A program made the position numbers and the translations under genes. The notes below the pieces were generated by a model. The model had not been told where the DNA came from and searched no databases. It saw only the letters and a program-made list of their open reading frames with translations. Shown piece after piece: positions 16,802 through 25,778 of a stretch of 64,000 nt of DNA (the first letter of the stretch is position 1; each line of letters starts with the position of its first letter). Source of the DNA: Sporosarcina sp. ZBG7A (GTDB lineage Bacteria > Bacillota > Bacilli > Bacillales_A > Planococcaceae); assembly GCF_000813425.1 (NCBI RefSeq), contig NZ_JWIB01000001.1, positions 1 to 64,000 on the forward strand, given 5' to 3'.

Positions 16802-17690
16802 TAACGATCTCGATGCAATCTTTAATCATGATGATTCAACCAATCTATTTAAACAAGCAAAACGGAAGAACATTCAACAGAACGTGGTCATCAATCTAAT
16901 TCTAGTACTTTCAACAGTTGCTTTTCTAGTCATCATCAAGTGGTGGATCACCCCCTATCTATTGACACAAGATACAGCAAAAGTGGAAACCTATTACACG
17001 GTGTTCGGAGCAAATATGTATGTCGGTCAATGGCAAGAACACCCCAAGTTACTAGGATCGAGTGCGACTGCTCCAGTTTACAAGTTAGTAGATGGTATTC
17101 CTGTCGAACTGAAAACCGTTCAGCACAAAAATAATACGGTAGATGCATTCGTTTCCAGTGATCATGGAGTGTTTCGAACGAATGGGCAGAAGGTGACGAC
17201 GTTCATGCATCCAAATGTGGTGTATAAGGAATACAACAAAGACTTAACATCCCTTCAAGAGGATACGTTGTATGAAGTGGCGCTGTCATTTAGCAGATCC
17301 TTCACTCCCGAAGAACTTGAAAGTCAATTCCCTGAATCACTTACACCCTCTTGGCTATGGCTTGATGTATTTGACGAAAATGAAGTGAAGGCGATGCAAA
17401 AAGAGCAACCCATTTTCACTGAGGATGAAGTTGTCGGCATTTCTACAGTAGATCAAAGTGGAGCCCGTTTCGAAAATCCTGCAGAACACTTTCAAGAGGA
17501 TTTGAAGCTTTCGATTTCCAAAAATCGAGGAACAGATAAAGAGAATCTGATGCAAGTTAAAGAAGCAATTGATCGTGAATCTCCAGAAGTAATTGGTGCT
17601 GTTGTTACAGGATCAGCAAATGATTTACAACAATTACAACAACTCGACTTCGTAAAAAATATATCAATTGGAGCAAGTGTACACAACTAG
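16788..17690 (+). CDS. membrane-bound sigma factor regulator (anti-sigma)
   Basis: About 300 residues: a cytoplasmic N terminus (residues 1-45, sigma-binding region), one transmembrane helix (VVINLILVLSTVAFLVIIKWW) and a large external domain. The architecture matches the Sigma_reg_N / Sigma_reg_C proteins of Bacilli that hold an ECF sigma factor inactive. ATG 16788 is 8 bases after GGAG and inside the end of the sigma gene. The extracellular part carries no recognisable catalytic motif. Release would need a signal that cannot be read here. Confidence 0.8.
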   Translation: MRNSDNDLDAIFNHDDSTNLFKQAKRKNIQQNVVINLILVLSTVAFLVIIKWWITPYLLTQDTAKVETYYTVFGANMYVGQWQEHPKLLGSSATAPVYKLVDGIPVELKTVQHKNNTVDAFVSSDHGVFRTNGQKVTTFMHPNVVYKEYNKDLTSLQEDTLYEVALSFSRSFTPEELESQFPESLTPSWLWLDVFDENEVKAMQKEQPIFTEDEVVGISTVDQSGARFENPAEHFQEDLKLSISKNRGTDKENLMQVKEAIDRESPEVIGAVVTGSANDLQQLQQLDFVKNISIGASVHN

Positions 17691-17704
17691 AGGAGGAACA
17701 TGTC

Positions 17705-18046
17705 ATGTCTAACATAGTTCGAAAAGTCATCTTCATCATTGCAGCGCTTGCAGTTAATATAAGTGCCGTGAGTATTATATCCTTCTTTTTATTTGGAACA
17801 ACTTCAATCTTTTCAATAGATGTATTGCTTGGTTTGTTGTTGCTTACTGCATCTAACATTCCTGTCATCATCCTGTATCGAGCTATGAAGAATGAGAGGG
17901 AAACTAGTTATTTAACGGCATTACTTGGAGCAATCGGCATTTGCATTGCATTCATCACATTAGCGAATATTTGGACACTCACAGTTCCAATCGTTATTTT
18001 CAGTGTCAGTATTCTAATCGCATTGGTTTTCAGTATTCGTAAATAA
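17705..18046 (+). CDS. small four-helix membrane protein
   Basis: A 113-residue hydrophobic protein with about four transmembrane helices, at residues 7-30, 36-57, 68-88 and 92-111. I do not recognise the family. AGAGGAGG lies 8 bases before ATG 17705, and only 14 bases separate it from the anti-sigma gene, so it is the third gene of the sigma operon. It may be a target or an accessory of the envelope response. Confidence 0.65.
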   Translation: MSNIVRKVIFIIAALAVNISAVSIISFFLFGTTSIFSIDVLLGLLLLTASNIPVIILYRAMKNERETSYLTALLGAIGICIAFITLANIWTLTVPIVIFSVSILIALVFSIRK

Positions 18047-18074
18047 GACGCCTATCGTCCCAAATAGAATGAAA

Positions 18075-18113
18075 AAATCCTCCGAAATGGGTACGCTACA
18101 TTTCGGGGGATTT
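18075..18113 (+). terminator. terminator of the second sigma operon
   Basis: AAATCCTCCGAAATG (18075-18089) pairs with CATTTCGG and GGATTT (18099-18113) with one bulged base. It also lies at the 3' end of the convergent ohr gene. Confidence 0.75.
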
Positions 18114-18130
18114 CTTGTGCTAATGAATTT

Positions 18131-18553
18131 TTATAGGGCTTCCAGAGAAACCTCTATGTTGTCTCGCGTCGCTTTTGAGTATGGGCAGACCTGGTGAGCT
18201 TTTTCGACTAACTCTTTCAGCTGGTCTTTTTCAATACCTGTACCTTTAACTTGAAGTTTCACGGCTAACTTAAAGCCTTGGTCCGCTTCGTCTTTCTGGA
18301 GGCTGACATTTGCAGTGACTTCAGATTCGAATTTTACTTTTTCTTTGCCAGCGACTAATTGCAGTGCGCTGTCAAAACATGCTGCATAACCTGCAGCAAA
18401 CAATTGCTCAGGGTTTGTTGAGCTTTCTAGTTTTTTAGCTCTAGGAGTTCCGGGCATTGCTGTATCAAAGCTTACGACATTATCGGAGGATTGAACGTGT
18501 CCTTCACGTCCACCGTTTGCAGTTGCAGTTGCTGTGAATAGTGTTTCTGACAT
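18131..18553 (-). CDS. ohr: organic hydroperoxide resistance protein (Ohr, OsmC family)
   Basis: A 140-residue cytosolic thiol peroxidase that reduces organic hydroperoxides. It has the two redox cysteines of the Ohr group in YAACFDSALQ (about residue 60) and HQVCPYSKATRDN (about 124), and the N-terminal TATATANGGREG. Length is standard. On the minus strand AAGGAG precedes the ATG. Ohr genes are usually next to the MarR-type sensor OhrR, but none is present here. An inverted repeat at 18602-18627 upstream may be a regulatory site. Confidence 0.9.
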   Translation of the reverse strand: MSETLFTATATANGGREGHVQSSDNVVSFDTAMPGTPRAKKLESSTNPEQLFAAGYAACFDSALQLVAGKEKVKFESEVTANVSLQKDEADQGFKLAVKLQVKGTGIEKDQLKELVEKAHQVCPYSKATRDNIEVSLEAL

Positions 18554-18601
18554 GATATCACTTCTCCTTATTTTCTATTTAGTACGATAGATAGTGTTTA
18601 C

Positions 18602-18627
18602 CCTATGCTCAAGTTTTTAAGCATAGG
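18602..18627. promoter_or_regulatory. inverted repeat upstream of ohr
   Basis: CCTATGCT (18602-18609) and AGCATAGG (18620-18627) with a 10-base spacer, about 50 bases upstream of the ohr start. It does not look like the usual OhrR site; it could be an operator or a weak hairpin. Confidence 0.4.
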
Positions 18628-18816
18628 AAACAGATAGGTATTGTTAATGCCTAATTCAAGTCTTCAATAACCCTCAAGATTTCTTCCATGTACGCAACTA
18701 TTGCTATAATGTAAGAGAGTCAAAAGCGAGTGCTGAACTTTGAACACTCTATGTTGGATGTGAGCTAAGTCAGATCCAAAACAATCGATCTTAAAAGTAG
18801 AAAGCAGGGACTTTAT

Positions 18817-20010
18817 ATGAATAAAAAAGACATTGCTGATATTCGCAAACAATTTAAAGTAGATACGGATTTACTCATGATTACAGACATTTATAATGTT
18901 TACATTCGCCAGGAAAGCAATGAAATCTATCACGAGGAGAGCCAAGCATTCGGGTTAATGGAGCTGGAGCAACAAGAATTATTTTTAGCGAACTTTAAAA
19001 AGGTGTTAGGCGGAAAACTCGCCATGAAGCTATTCGAGGTTCGGTTTGCAGAAGTAAAAGAAGGGCAGACAGACAATACCCAACAGCTCTTATACGCAGG
19101 ACTCCATACAAAAGAAGTGGATGATTGGAAAGAAAGCATGCAGTTGATCGCACAGAAAATGGTCAAGGACACTCAGTATGAAAAAGACTTGGTCATTACG
19201 TTCATTCGGGGGAAGTATTATAAACCGACGAAAAAGAACTTGGAAGAGTTGGAAATGGCTGAAGGGGACGAGGCGTATACAACACCTTTCATTCTTTGTA
19301 GCATGAATCACACCGAACTACCGAAAAGTTCACTCGTGTTCGACTTTATCGAACGAGAGTTTAAGTCCAGCGAGATGACTGATCCTGTCGTCAAATTAGC
19401 CTCGCCTATTGGTGGGTTTTTGTTCCCTTGTTTTACTGACAATGCAGCCGATGTGAATCACATTTTGTATGCTGCGGGTAAGGCGAACAAACCGGATTAT
19501 CAATTTATCGAGAATGTGCTAGATGGCGAAGAAATCATGACGGCTGAAGATGACAAAGCAGTGTTTGAAGAAATTGTTAAGCACGTTGTGGGAGATGAAG
19601 TCAATACCAAAATGCTGGCTAACGTCTATGATGAACTCAACCGAATGACGACCGTGGAAGACGAAGGTGAAGATGAGGATTACGTCCCGACATTGGATAC
19701 AAAAGAATTGGAACGTGTATTGAAATTGAGTGGAGCAGAAGACGTCGATACCGAAAAAGTACAACAGGCATTCCAATCTGTAGTTGAAGATGAATCCTAT
19801 GAGTTGAAAGCGAGCCACGTTGTCCCGAGTTACACATCAAAATCTATAAAAATCAGCACGAAAGTCGCAAATATTTCAATCAGCCCACAAGATTTAAAAT
19901 ACGTGAAACAAGTTAACTACAACGGCAAACGCTGTCTCTTAATCGAGGTAGAAGAAGATACGATGATTGAAGGATTTACGTTGATGGAAGAAGAATTGTT
20001 TGAATCGTAA
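18817..20010 (+). CDS. DUF4317 family protein
   Basis: A 397-residue soluble protein opening with MNKKDIADIRKQFKVD, the characteristic start of DUF4317. It is acidic in the middle (EDEGEDEDYVPT near residue 285) and ends in a beta-rich segment (KISTKVANISISPQDLKYVK). The family has no assigned function. A TATAAT at 18705-18710 with a poor -35 is the likely promoter. A small hairpin GAGTG/CACTC lies in the leader, and GCAGGGAC precedes ATG 18817. It is monocistronic. Confidence 0.85.
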   Translation: MNKKDIADIRKQFKVDTDLLMITDIYNVYIRQESNEIYHEESQAFGLMELEQQELFLANFKKVLGGKLAMKLFEVRFAEVKEGQTDNTQQLLYAGLHTKEVDDWKESMQLIAQKMVKDTQYEKDLVITFIRGKYYKPTKKNLEELEMAEGDEAYTTPFILCSMNHTELPKSSLVFDFIEREFKSSEMTDPVVKLASPIGGFLFPCFTDNAADVNHILYAAGKANKPDYQFIENVLDGEEIMTAEDDKAVFEEIVKHVVGDEVNTKMLANVYDELNRMTTVEDEGEDEDYVPTLDTKELERVLKLSGAEDVDTEKVQQAFQSVVEDESYELKASHVVPSYTSKSIKISTKVANISISPQDLKYVKQVNYNGKRCLLIEVEEDTMIEGFTLMEEELFES

Positions 20011-20075
20011 GTCTGTAGGTAAGTTAGCATCTTACAACAAACGAAGGAGCACAGAAGATTCGTAATGGAAGATAC

Positions 20076-20117
20076 AAAAAGGCTGATTGCATGAATGCAA
20101 TCAGCCTTTTTTATTTT
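20076..20117 (+). terminator. terminator of the DUF4317 gene
   Basis: AAAAAGGCTGATTGCAT pairs perfectly with ATGCAATCAGCCTTTTT across a short loop, followed by TTATTTTT. Confidence 0.92.
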
Positions 20118-20200
20118 TGGACTATTGAATTCAAAAAACTAGTAATATAAAGTAAAGGTATCGGTAGTGATGCGAAATCGAATTCAAAGGAATGAGCGTA

Positions 20201-21187
20201 ATGAGAGAAACGGTAACTGCAAAGGATGTAGCTAAACTGGCAGGAGTCTCCCAGTCTTCAGTTTCGAGGGTGTATTTTGAAGGAGCATCTGTTTCAGAAA
20301 AGACGAAGAAGCGGGTTCTTGAGGCTGCGGAAGAACTTGGCTATCGTCCTAACGTATACGCGAGAAGTCTCATAACGAATCAGTCAAATATTATTGGTCT
20401 TGTCATGAAAGGCGTTCAAAACCCTTTTTATGCGCAAGTGTTGAAACGGTTTAGTTCAATATTTAAGCAACATGGATACAGTATTTTGTTTGTCTATACG
20501 AACAATGATGAAATCCAAAAAGAGGATGTCGAGACGTTATTGAACTATAATGTGGCGGGTGTGGTAGTCACTGATGCAACCATGTCGTTTTCGGTAGGGG
20601 AAGAGTTTAAGAAAAATCATATTCCACTCGTCTTCTTTAATAGAAAGCTAGGCACAGGAGAGTTCCATTCAGTGTGCTGCAATAATTTAAGTGCGAGCCG
20701 TTGGATTGCGCAATACTTACTTTCAAAAGGTGCATCGGAGCTGGTGTTGATTACCGGAGATGAACACACGTCTACGAGTATTGAGCGGGAAAAAGGTTTT
20801 TGTGAGGTTCTCGATCAACAGAGAATAGCATATCGGAAATATAACTCAGATTACACATATGAGGGTGGCTATCAGACAGCTATGACTGTCCTGGAAGAAA
20901 AGCAATTGCCGGCAGCATTTTTTGTAGCTAATGACATTATGGCGCTAGGAGTAATTGATGCGCTTCGGAAAAATGATATTCGTATTCCACAAGACACAAA
21001 AGTTGTTGGATTTGATAATATTGAAATGGCTTCTTGGCCCGCATATGAACTGACGACTTGGGAACAGCCGATTGAAGAAATGATAGAGGAAACTGTGAAT
21101 TATTTATTGGCAGAAATCATGTCCTATACCGGTTTAGCACAAATTATTGAGGTGGATGGAAAATTTGTTGAAAGAAAAACTACATAA
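20201..21187 (+). CDS. LacI family transcriptional regulator
   Basis: A 328-residue repressor-type protein. The LacI helix-turn-helix and hinge (VTAKDVAKLAGVSQSSVSRV ... RVLEAAEELGYRPN) occupy residues 4-57. A periplasmic-binding-like effector domain (IIGLVMKGVQNPFYAQVL) follows and ends in the usual VVGFDNIEMASW region. ATG 20201 is preferred over 20192 because AAAGG at 20186-20190 then has a spacing of 10. It stands immediately upstream, on the same strand, of a five-gene dehydrogenase operon. The intergenic gap contains a perfect palindrome, so it very likely controls that operon. Effector unknown. Confidence 0.9.
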   Translation: MRETVTAKDVAKLAGVSQSSVSRVYFEGASVSEKTKKRVLEAAEELGYRPNVYARSLITNQSNIIGLVMKGVQNPFYAQVLKRFSSIFKQHGYSILFVYTNNDEIQKEDVETLLNYNVAGVVVTDATMSFSVGEEFKKNHIPLVFFNRKLGTGEFHSVCCNNLSASRWIAQYLLSKGASELVLITGDEHTSTSIEREKGFCEVLDQQRIAYRKYNSDYTYEGGYQTAMTVLEEKQLPAAFFVANDIMALGVIDALRKNDIRIPQDTKVVGFDNIEMASWPAYELTTWEQPIEEMIEETVNYLLAEIMSYTGLAQIIEVDGKFVERKTT

Positions 21188-21192
21188 AAGTG

Positions 21193-21253
21193 TTGACTAA
21201 AATGAATAATAGGAATAATCTTTTCTCATAGAGTTTGTTGCATACGTATGCAA
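21193..21253 (+). promoter_or_regulatory. promoter and LacI-type operator of the dehydrogenase operon
   Basis: TTGACT (21193-21198), 17 bases, TAATCT (21216-21221). Just downstream of the expected start point is the perfect 16-base palindrome TTGCATACGTATGCAA (21238-21253) with a central CG step, typical of LacI-family operators. Binding there would block elongation. The promoter assignment is moderate; the palindrome is plain in the sequence. Confidence 0.7.
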
Positions 21254-21313
21254 ATGAAAGAACTCTCCGTGAAATGAGAATAGGTGTGTAAATAATTTTT
21301 TTATAAATCGGAA

Positions 21314-21327
21314 TGTAAGCGGTTTAA
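21314..21327 (+). promoter_or_regulatory. cre-like element
   Basis: TGTAAGCGGTTTAA resembles the CcpA catabolite-responsive element (TGWAARCGYTWNCA) with mismatches at the end. It lies about 18 bases before the hisD-like start codon. If real, it would add carbon catabolite repression. Confidence 0.4.
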
Positions 21328-21344
21328 AAATAGGAGGCGGAATT

Positions 21345-22622
21345 ATGGTGAAAGTAATTAAAGCAGGTAAGTCACAAGAAGAAGTAGTTGCAAATGATAC
21401 TAAGGTGTCTGAAATTGTTGCAGGTGCATTAAAAGATGTAGAGACTCGTGGTGATCAAGCGGTAAGAGAGCTATCGGCGAAGTTCGATAAATGGACTCCT
21501 GAATCATTCCGTTTAAGTGATGCTCAAATTCAAGAAATCGTTGAACAAGTCCCTTCTAGTGTCATTGAAGACATTAAGTTTGCTCAAAAAAACATTCAGA
21601 CGTTTGCACAAGCACAACTGGATTCTTTGAATGATGTAGAAGTTGAAAGCATTCCAGGAGTTATTTTAGGTCATAAAAATATTCCTGTAAATAGTGTTGG
21701 ATGTTATATCCCTGGTGGCCGTTATCCGATGGTAGCTTCTGCACACATGAGTGTTTTGACTGCAAAAGTTGCTGGAGTGAAACGAGTAATTGCATGTACA
21801 CCGCCGATCAATGGTGAAATTCCACACGCAACAATTGCAGCTATGTATTTAGCTGGAGCAGATGAAATCTACTTGCTCGGTGGCATTCAAGCAATGGCAG
21901 CAATGGCAATCGGAACAGAAACTATCGAATCGGTAGACATGATCGTTGGACCGGGTAATGCATTTGTCGCAGAGGCGAAGCGTCAATTATACGGACGGGT
22001 TGGAATTGACCTATTTGCAGGTCCTACAGAAACGTTAGTAGTTGCAGACCATACAGCAGACGCAGAAATGATCGCAACCGATCTTCTGGGTCAAGGTGAA
22101 CACGGACCAACTTCTCCAGGAGCATTAATCACGACTTCTGAAAAGCTCGCTTACGAAACGATTGAAGAAATCGCACGTCAGTTGGAGACGTTGTCGACTG
22201 CAGATGTTGCAAGTGTTTCATGGGAAGATTATGGCCAAGTATTAGTCGTCGATTCAATTGAAGAAGCACGTTTTGAAGCTGATCGTCTTGCGTTTGAACA
22301 CGTAGAGATTTTAACGGAGGATCCAGATTACTTCCTAGAAAACATGACGAACTATGGTTGCTTGTTCTTAGGACCTGAAACGAACGTTGCTTACGGGGAC
22401 AAAGTAATCGGCACGAACCACACGCTGCCGACAAAAGGGGCAGCACGTTATACTGGTGGACTGTGGGTAGGCAAATTCATTAAAACCGTGACGTATCAAA
22501 AAGTGAAGCCGGAAGCTAGTGCTTATATCGGAGAATACGCAGCACGTCTTTGTAAGCTGGAAAACTTTGAAGGACATGCGAAACAAGCACTCCTTAGAGT
22601 AGAACGGTACGGTAAAAACTAA
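21345..22622 (+). CDS. HisD-like alcohol dehydrogenase, HpsN (sulfopropanediol dehydrogenase) type
   Basis: A 425-residue member of the histidinol dehydrogenase superfamily, zinc-dependent enzymes that oxidise a primary alcohol to an acid with two NAD. Positions matching HisD zinc and catalytic residues are present: Gln250 and His253 ([11 protein letters not shown]), Glu318-His319, Asp352, His359 and His411. The segments GPTSPG and [21 protein letters not shown] are those of the catabolic HisD-like group, which includes sulfopropanediol 3-dehydrogenase HpsN, rather than of biosynthetic HisD. No other histidine gene is nearby. GGAGGCGG precedes ATG 21345. It is the first gene of the LacI-linked operon. 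The true substrate is unknown. Confidence 0.8.
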   Translation: MVKVIKAGKSQEEVVANDTKVSEIVAGALKDVETRGDQAVRELSAKFDKWTPESFRLSDAQIQEIVEQVPSSVIEDIKFAQKNIQTFAQAQLDSLNDVEVESIPGVILGHKNIPVNSVGCYIPGGRYPMVASAHMSVLTAKVAGVKRVIACTPPINGEIPHATIAAMYLAGADEIYLLGGIQAMAAMAIGTETIESVDMIVGPGNAFVAEAKRQLYGRVGIDLFAGPTETLVVADHTADAEMIATDLLGQGEHGPTSPGALITTSEKLAYETIEEIARQLETLSTADVASVSWEDYGQVLVVDSIEEARFEADRLAFEHVEILTEDPDYFLENMTNYGCLFLGPETNVAYGDKVIGTNHTLPTKGAARYTGGLWVGKFIKTVTYQKVKPEASAYIGEYAARLCKLENFEGHAKQALLRVERYGKN

Positions 22623-22654
22623 ATCGTACACTTGGGGAAATTGGGGGTTTTACT

Positions 22655-23971
22655 ATGTTAGGATTCATTGGTCTTTTTGGGGGACTAGCAATATTAATCT
22701 TTTTGACAATGAAGGGGATGAATCTCCTCATTGCAGCACCAATAACTGCACTGTTTATCGCCGTGTTAAATGGCATTCCTCTCTTCCCACAGTTAGCGGA
22801 AGAGGGAGCTGTAAATTTCTTAACGAACTATATGGGCGGATTTACGGGGTTCATCGCATCCTGGTACTTGATGTTCTTGACGGGAGCCATATTCGGTAAA
22901 GTCATGGAAGACAGTGGTGCCGCTGATAGTATTTCACAATGGATTGTTAGCAAAATCGGTATGAAACGAGCAGCTTTAGCAGTAGTCATCGCCTGTGCTG
23001 TTTTAACATATGGTGGTGTCAGTTTGTTCGTTGTCGCATTTTCTGTTTATCCGATGGCTTTGAGTCTATTCAGACAAGCCAATCTGCCAAGACGATTCAT
23101 ACCAGCTGCATTGGCATTCGGTTCAACAACATTTACGATGACATCTGCGGGCTCTCCAGAGATTCAAAACTGGATTCCGATTGAGTTTTTAGGCACAACA
23201 CCATACGCAGGTTGGGAAGTCAGCTTTTTTGTAGCAATCTTCATGTTCTTGTTTGGATACTGGTGGTTGAAACGAATGATTTCTAAAGCGGTTGCTAAAG
23301 GTGAAAGATTTGTTGCTAGAGACACGGATCAGGAAGCGGATACGCGAACAGAACTTCCGAATCCATTACTTAGTATGATTCCTTTAGTCGTTGTCCTTGG
23401 AATTACATTGATTTTACACAAATCACTTGGAACGTCTGCATTAATTATTTCTTTGAGCGGTGGTATTTTAGCAACGTATTTGATCAATAAAAAGTACTTT
23501 CAGAACTTCGGGCATGCGGTTGGTGAAGGTGCAATGGGGGCAGTTATTGCAATCGCCAACACAGCCGCAGTCGTTGGTTTTGGGGGTGTGGTAAAAGCGA
23601 CACCTGCTTTTGAAGCGGCGGTTGGCGTAATGACAGACATCCCAGGGAGCCCGCTTATTGGGGGGGCACTGGCAGTTGCCGTTATCGCTGGACTTACGGG
23701 TTCGTCATCGGGTGGACAGGCGATTGCCTTGCCACTTCTGGCACCGCATTATATGGATTTAGGTGTCGATCCAGATGCGTTACACCGTACAGTAGCCATA
23801 TCTTCAGGGTCATTGGATTCACTGCCACAAGGAGGATACGTTGTGACAACGATCCGTTCCATTGCAGGTGAAACGCATAAAGACGCGTATCCAGCATTTG
23901 GAGCCTTGTCTGTTGTCGTACCACTCATTGGTGCCGCTTTGGCAGTCATCTTATTCTCTATAGGCTTGTAA
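22655..23971 (+). CDS. GntP family permease
   Basis: A 438-residue permease with about 12 transmembrane segments, of the GntP type (gluconate and hydroxy-acid:proton symport). Recognisable segments are TYGGVSLFVVAFSVYPMAL, FTMTSAGSPEIQN and the C-terminal GSSSGGQAIALPLL / SGSLDSLPQGG. Relatives include the YxjC-type permease that sits with 3-hydroxybutyrate metabolism genes in Bacillus. It starts 32 bases after the HisD-like gene, and GGGG lies upstream of ATG 22655. It is the only transporter of the operon, so the substrate is probably a small organic acid or polyol (inference). Confidence 0.85.
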   Translation: MLGFIGLFGGLAILIFLTMKGMNLLIAAPITALFIAVLNGIPLFPQLAEEGAVNFLTNYMGGFTGFIASWYLMFLTGAIFGKVMEDSGAADSISQWIVSKIGMKRAALAVVIACAVLTYGGVSLFVVAFSVYPMALSLFRQANLPRRFIPAALAFGSTTFTMTSAGSPEIQNWIPIEFLGTTPYAGWEVSFFVAIFMFLFGYWWLKRMISKAVAKGERFVARDTDQEADTRTELPNPLLSMIPLVVVLGITLILHKSLGTSALIISLSGGILATYLINKKYFQNFGHAVGEGAMGAVIAIANTAAVVGFGGVVKATPAFEAAVGVMTDIPGSPLIGGALAVAVIAGLTGSSSGGQAIALPLLAPHYMDLGVDPDALHRTVAISSGSLDSLPQGGYVVTTIRSIAGETHKDAYPAFGALSVVVPLIGAALAVILFSIGL

Positions 23972-23978
23972 GAGTTCA

Positions 23979-24013
23979 ATACCCAACAAACCGGCTAATG
24001 GTTTGTTGGGTAT
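23979..24013 (+). other. strong intra-operon hairpin
   Basis: ATACCCAACAAACC (23979-23992) and GGTTTGTTGGGTAT (24000-24013) form a perfect 14-bp stem with a 7-base loop, but there is no T-run. It lies in the 78-base gap between gntP and the next dehydrogenase. It may protect the upstream mRNA or partially terminate. Confidence 0.7.
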
Positions 24014-24049
24014 CTCTCGTTTACTAAACAAAAATAAGGGGTGGTTTAA

Positions 24050-25000
24050 ATGGAGAAGATTTCAATAATAGGTTGTGGAACAATGGGGCATTCAATCGCG
24101 TTAGCGGCGGCATGGGAAGGATTTCCGGTAAAACTTATTGGGATAAATGAAGCTGATCTTGAAACGGCCAAAACAGGATTACAAAATAAGTTAACTGTGA
24201 TGATGGAAAACGAACTGATCGATTTGAAGAAAATAGAAAAAATTCGCGGGAATATCGAGTTATCGACGTCTTTAGAAGAGATGGTTTCTACTTCGGATTT
24301 CATCTTTGAGGTGATTCCTGAACAAATCGAACTGAAACGGGTATTGTATAAAAAGCTAGAAGAATTAGTGAGTGACACATGTATTATTGCTAGCAATACA
24401 TCCGGATTTAAACCGAGTGAGCTTGCAAAAGAGATGAAGCATCCGAACCGCTTCATTGTCACACACTTTTGGAACCCTGCTCACTTAGTTCCTCTTGTAG
24501 AAGTGGTAAAGGGTGAGCATACAGACGAGCGAACCATTGAGAAAGTGATGCAAATTCTTGAACAGATGAATAAGAAACCGGTTCTGCTAAAGAAAGAGAT
24601 CACGGGCTTCATAGGTAATCGTCTTCAATATGCATTGTTCCGGGAAGCCCAGTATTTATTGGACATTGGAGCTGCAACGAAAGAAGACATTGACGCTGCA
24701 GTTACATATAGCATAGGGCGCCGCTTGCCGGTAACAGGTCCATTAATGACGGCAGACATGGGTGGACTGGATGTGTTTTCAGCGATTTCAAATTACTTAT
24801 TCAGCGAGCTAAGTACAGCTCAACAATCTGGTGAAACACTCACTCACCTTGTAAGTGAGAAACATTTAGGTGATAAAAACGGACAAGGTTTTTATGAATG
24901 GGATGAGAAGACATCTATAGAGGTCAATGAAGAGCGTGAACGCACACTCATCCATTTCTTGAAAAATGATCGGAATAACCGTGAGGAGGAGAGGAAATGA
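24050..25000 (+). CDS. 3-hydroxyacyl-CoA dehydrogenase family protein, lambda-crystallin/hydroxyacid type
   Basis: A 316-residue NAD-dependent dehydrogenase. The nucleotide-binding motif is IIGCGTMGHS (residues 5-14) and the catalytic His is in THFWNPAHLVPLVEVV. The sequence NPAHLVPLVEVV, followed by GFIGNRLQYALFREAQYLL and the GRRLPVTGP segment, resembles lambda-crystallin, L-gulonate and carnitine 3-dehydrogenases more than butyryl-CoA enzymes. A free beta-hydroxy acid is therefore a likelier substrate than a CoA ester (inference). It overlaps the next SDR gene by 4 bases. Confidence 0.8.
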   Translation: MEKISIIGCGTMGHSIALAAAWEGFPVKLIGINEADLETAKTGLQNKLTVMMENELIDLKKIEKIRGNIELSTSLEEMVSTSDFIFEVIPEQIELKRVLYKKLEELVSDTCIIASNTSGFKPSELAKEMKHPNRFIVTHFWNPAHLVPLVEVVKGEHTDERTIEKVMQILEQMNKKPVLLKKEITGFIGNRLQYALFREAQYLLDIGAATKEDIDAAVTYSIGRRLPVTGPLMTADMGGLDVFSAISNYLFSELSTAQQSGETLTHLVSEKHLGDKNGQGFYEWDEKTSIEVNEERERTLIHFLKNDRNNREEERK

Positions 25001-25761
25001 GTTCTTATTTCTCTGAACTTAAAGGGAAGACTGTTGTCGTTACAGGTGGTAGTAAGGGAATAGGAAAAGATATTGCACTCACATTTGCAGAGTTGAATGC
25101 CAATGTAATCATTACTGGTCGTAATGAAAAAGTACTCAATGAAGCTGTACGTGAGCTACAAGTATTTAACCCAAAATGCATGGGGATCTCTGGAGATTTG
25201 AGTGTTCTAGCAGTGATCCAGCATCTGGTTGAAACAGTTGTAACTACCTTTGGAACGATTGATGTGTTAGTGAACAATGCAGGAGTAAACATTGCGAAGC
25301 CTGCATTGGACGTGACAGAATCGGATTGGGACACTGTACTCGATTTAAACTTGAAGTCGGTCTTCTTTAGCAGCCAGGAAGCAGCTCGTCATATGCTTGC
25401 ACAAAAAAGTGGTAAGATTATTAACATTGCTTCGCAAATGGCGTTTGTTGGGTATTATAAGCGTGCGGCGTATTGTGCAAGTAAGGGCGGGCTCGTTCAA
25501 TTGACGAAGGCGTTGGCAGTTGAATGGGCAGAACATGGCATTACGGTAAATGCGGTTGCCCCAACTTTCATTGAAACTGAGTTGACGGCAAAAATGTTTA
25601 CAGATGAAGCCTTTAAACAAGATGTAGAAAAGCGGATCTTGTTAAATGGATTGGCAAAGCCGAAGGATATATCTGGAGCTGTACTCTATCTAGCTTCCGA
25701 TATGGCTGGCTTTGTAACAGGAGAAACCATTAAAGTAGATGGCGGATGGACGGCAATTTAA
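24997..25761 (+). CDS. short-chain dehydrogenase/reductase
   Basis: A 254-residue SDR with TGGSKGIGKDI (residues 15-25), NNAGVNIAKP and the catalytic YCASKGGLVQLTKAL. A C-terminal FVTGETIKVDGGWTAI is present. Its start overlaps the stop of the preceding gene by 4 bases (ATGA), a sign of coupling. The family member is of the gluconate-5-dehydrogenase / 3-oxoacyl reductase-like kind, and specificity cannot be read. It is the fourth gene of the LacI-linked operon. Confidence 0.85.
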   Translation: MSSYFSELKGKTVVVTGGSKGIGKDIALTFAELNANVIITGRNEKVLNEAVRELQVFNPKCMGISGDLSVLAVIQHLVETVVTTFGTIDVLVNNAGVNIAKPALDVTESDWDTVLDLNLKSVFFSSQEAARHMLAQKSGKIINIASQMAFVGYYKRAAYCASKGGLVQLTKALAVEWAEHGITVNAVAPTFIETELTAKMFTDEAFKQDVEKRILLNGLAKPKDISGAVLYLASDMAGFVTGETIKVDGGWTAI

Positions 25762-25778
25762 CTTAAGGGGATGAAGTA

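Noticed and set aside
21345-22622. HisD-like gene as histidine-biosynthetic hisD.
   Set aside because: No other his gene is near. The GPTSPG and [15 protein letters not shown] segments belong to the catabolic HpsN-like group, and it sits with a permease and a LacI regulator.
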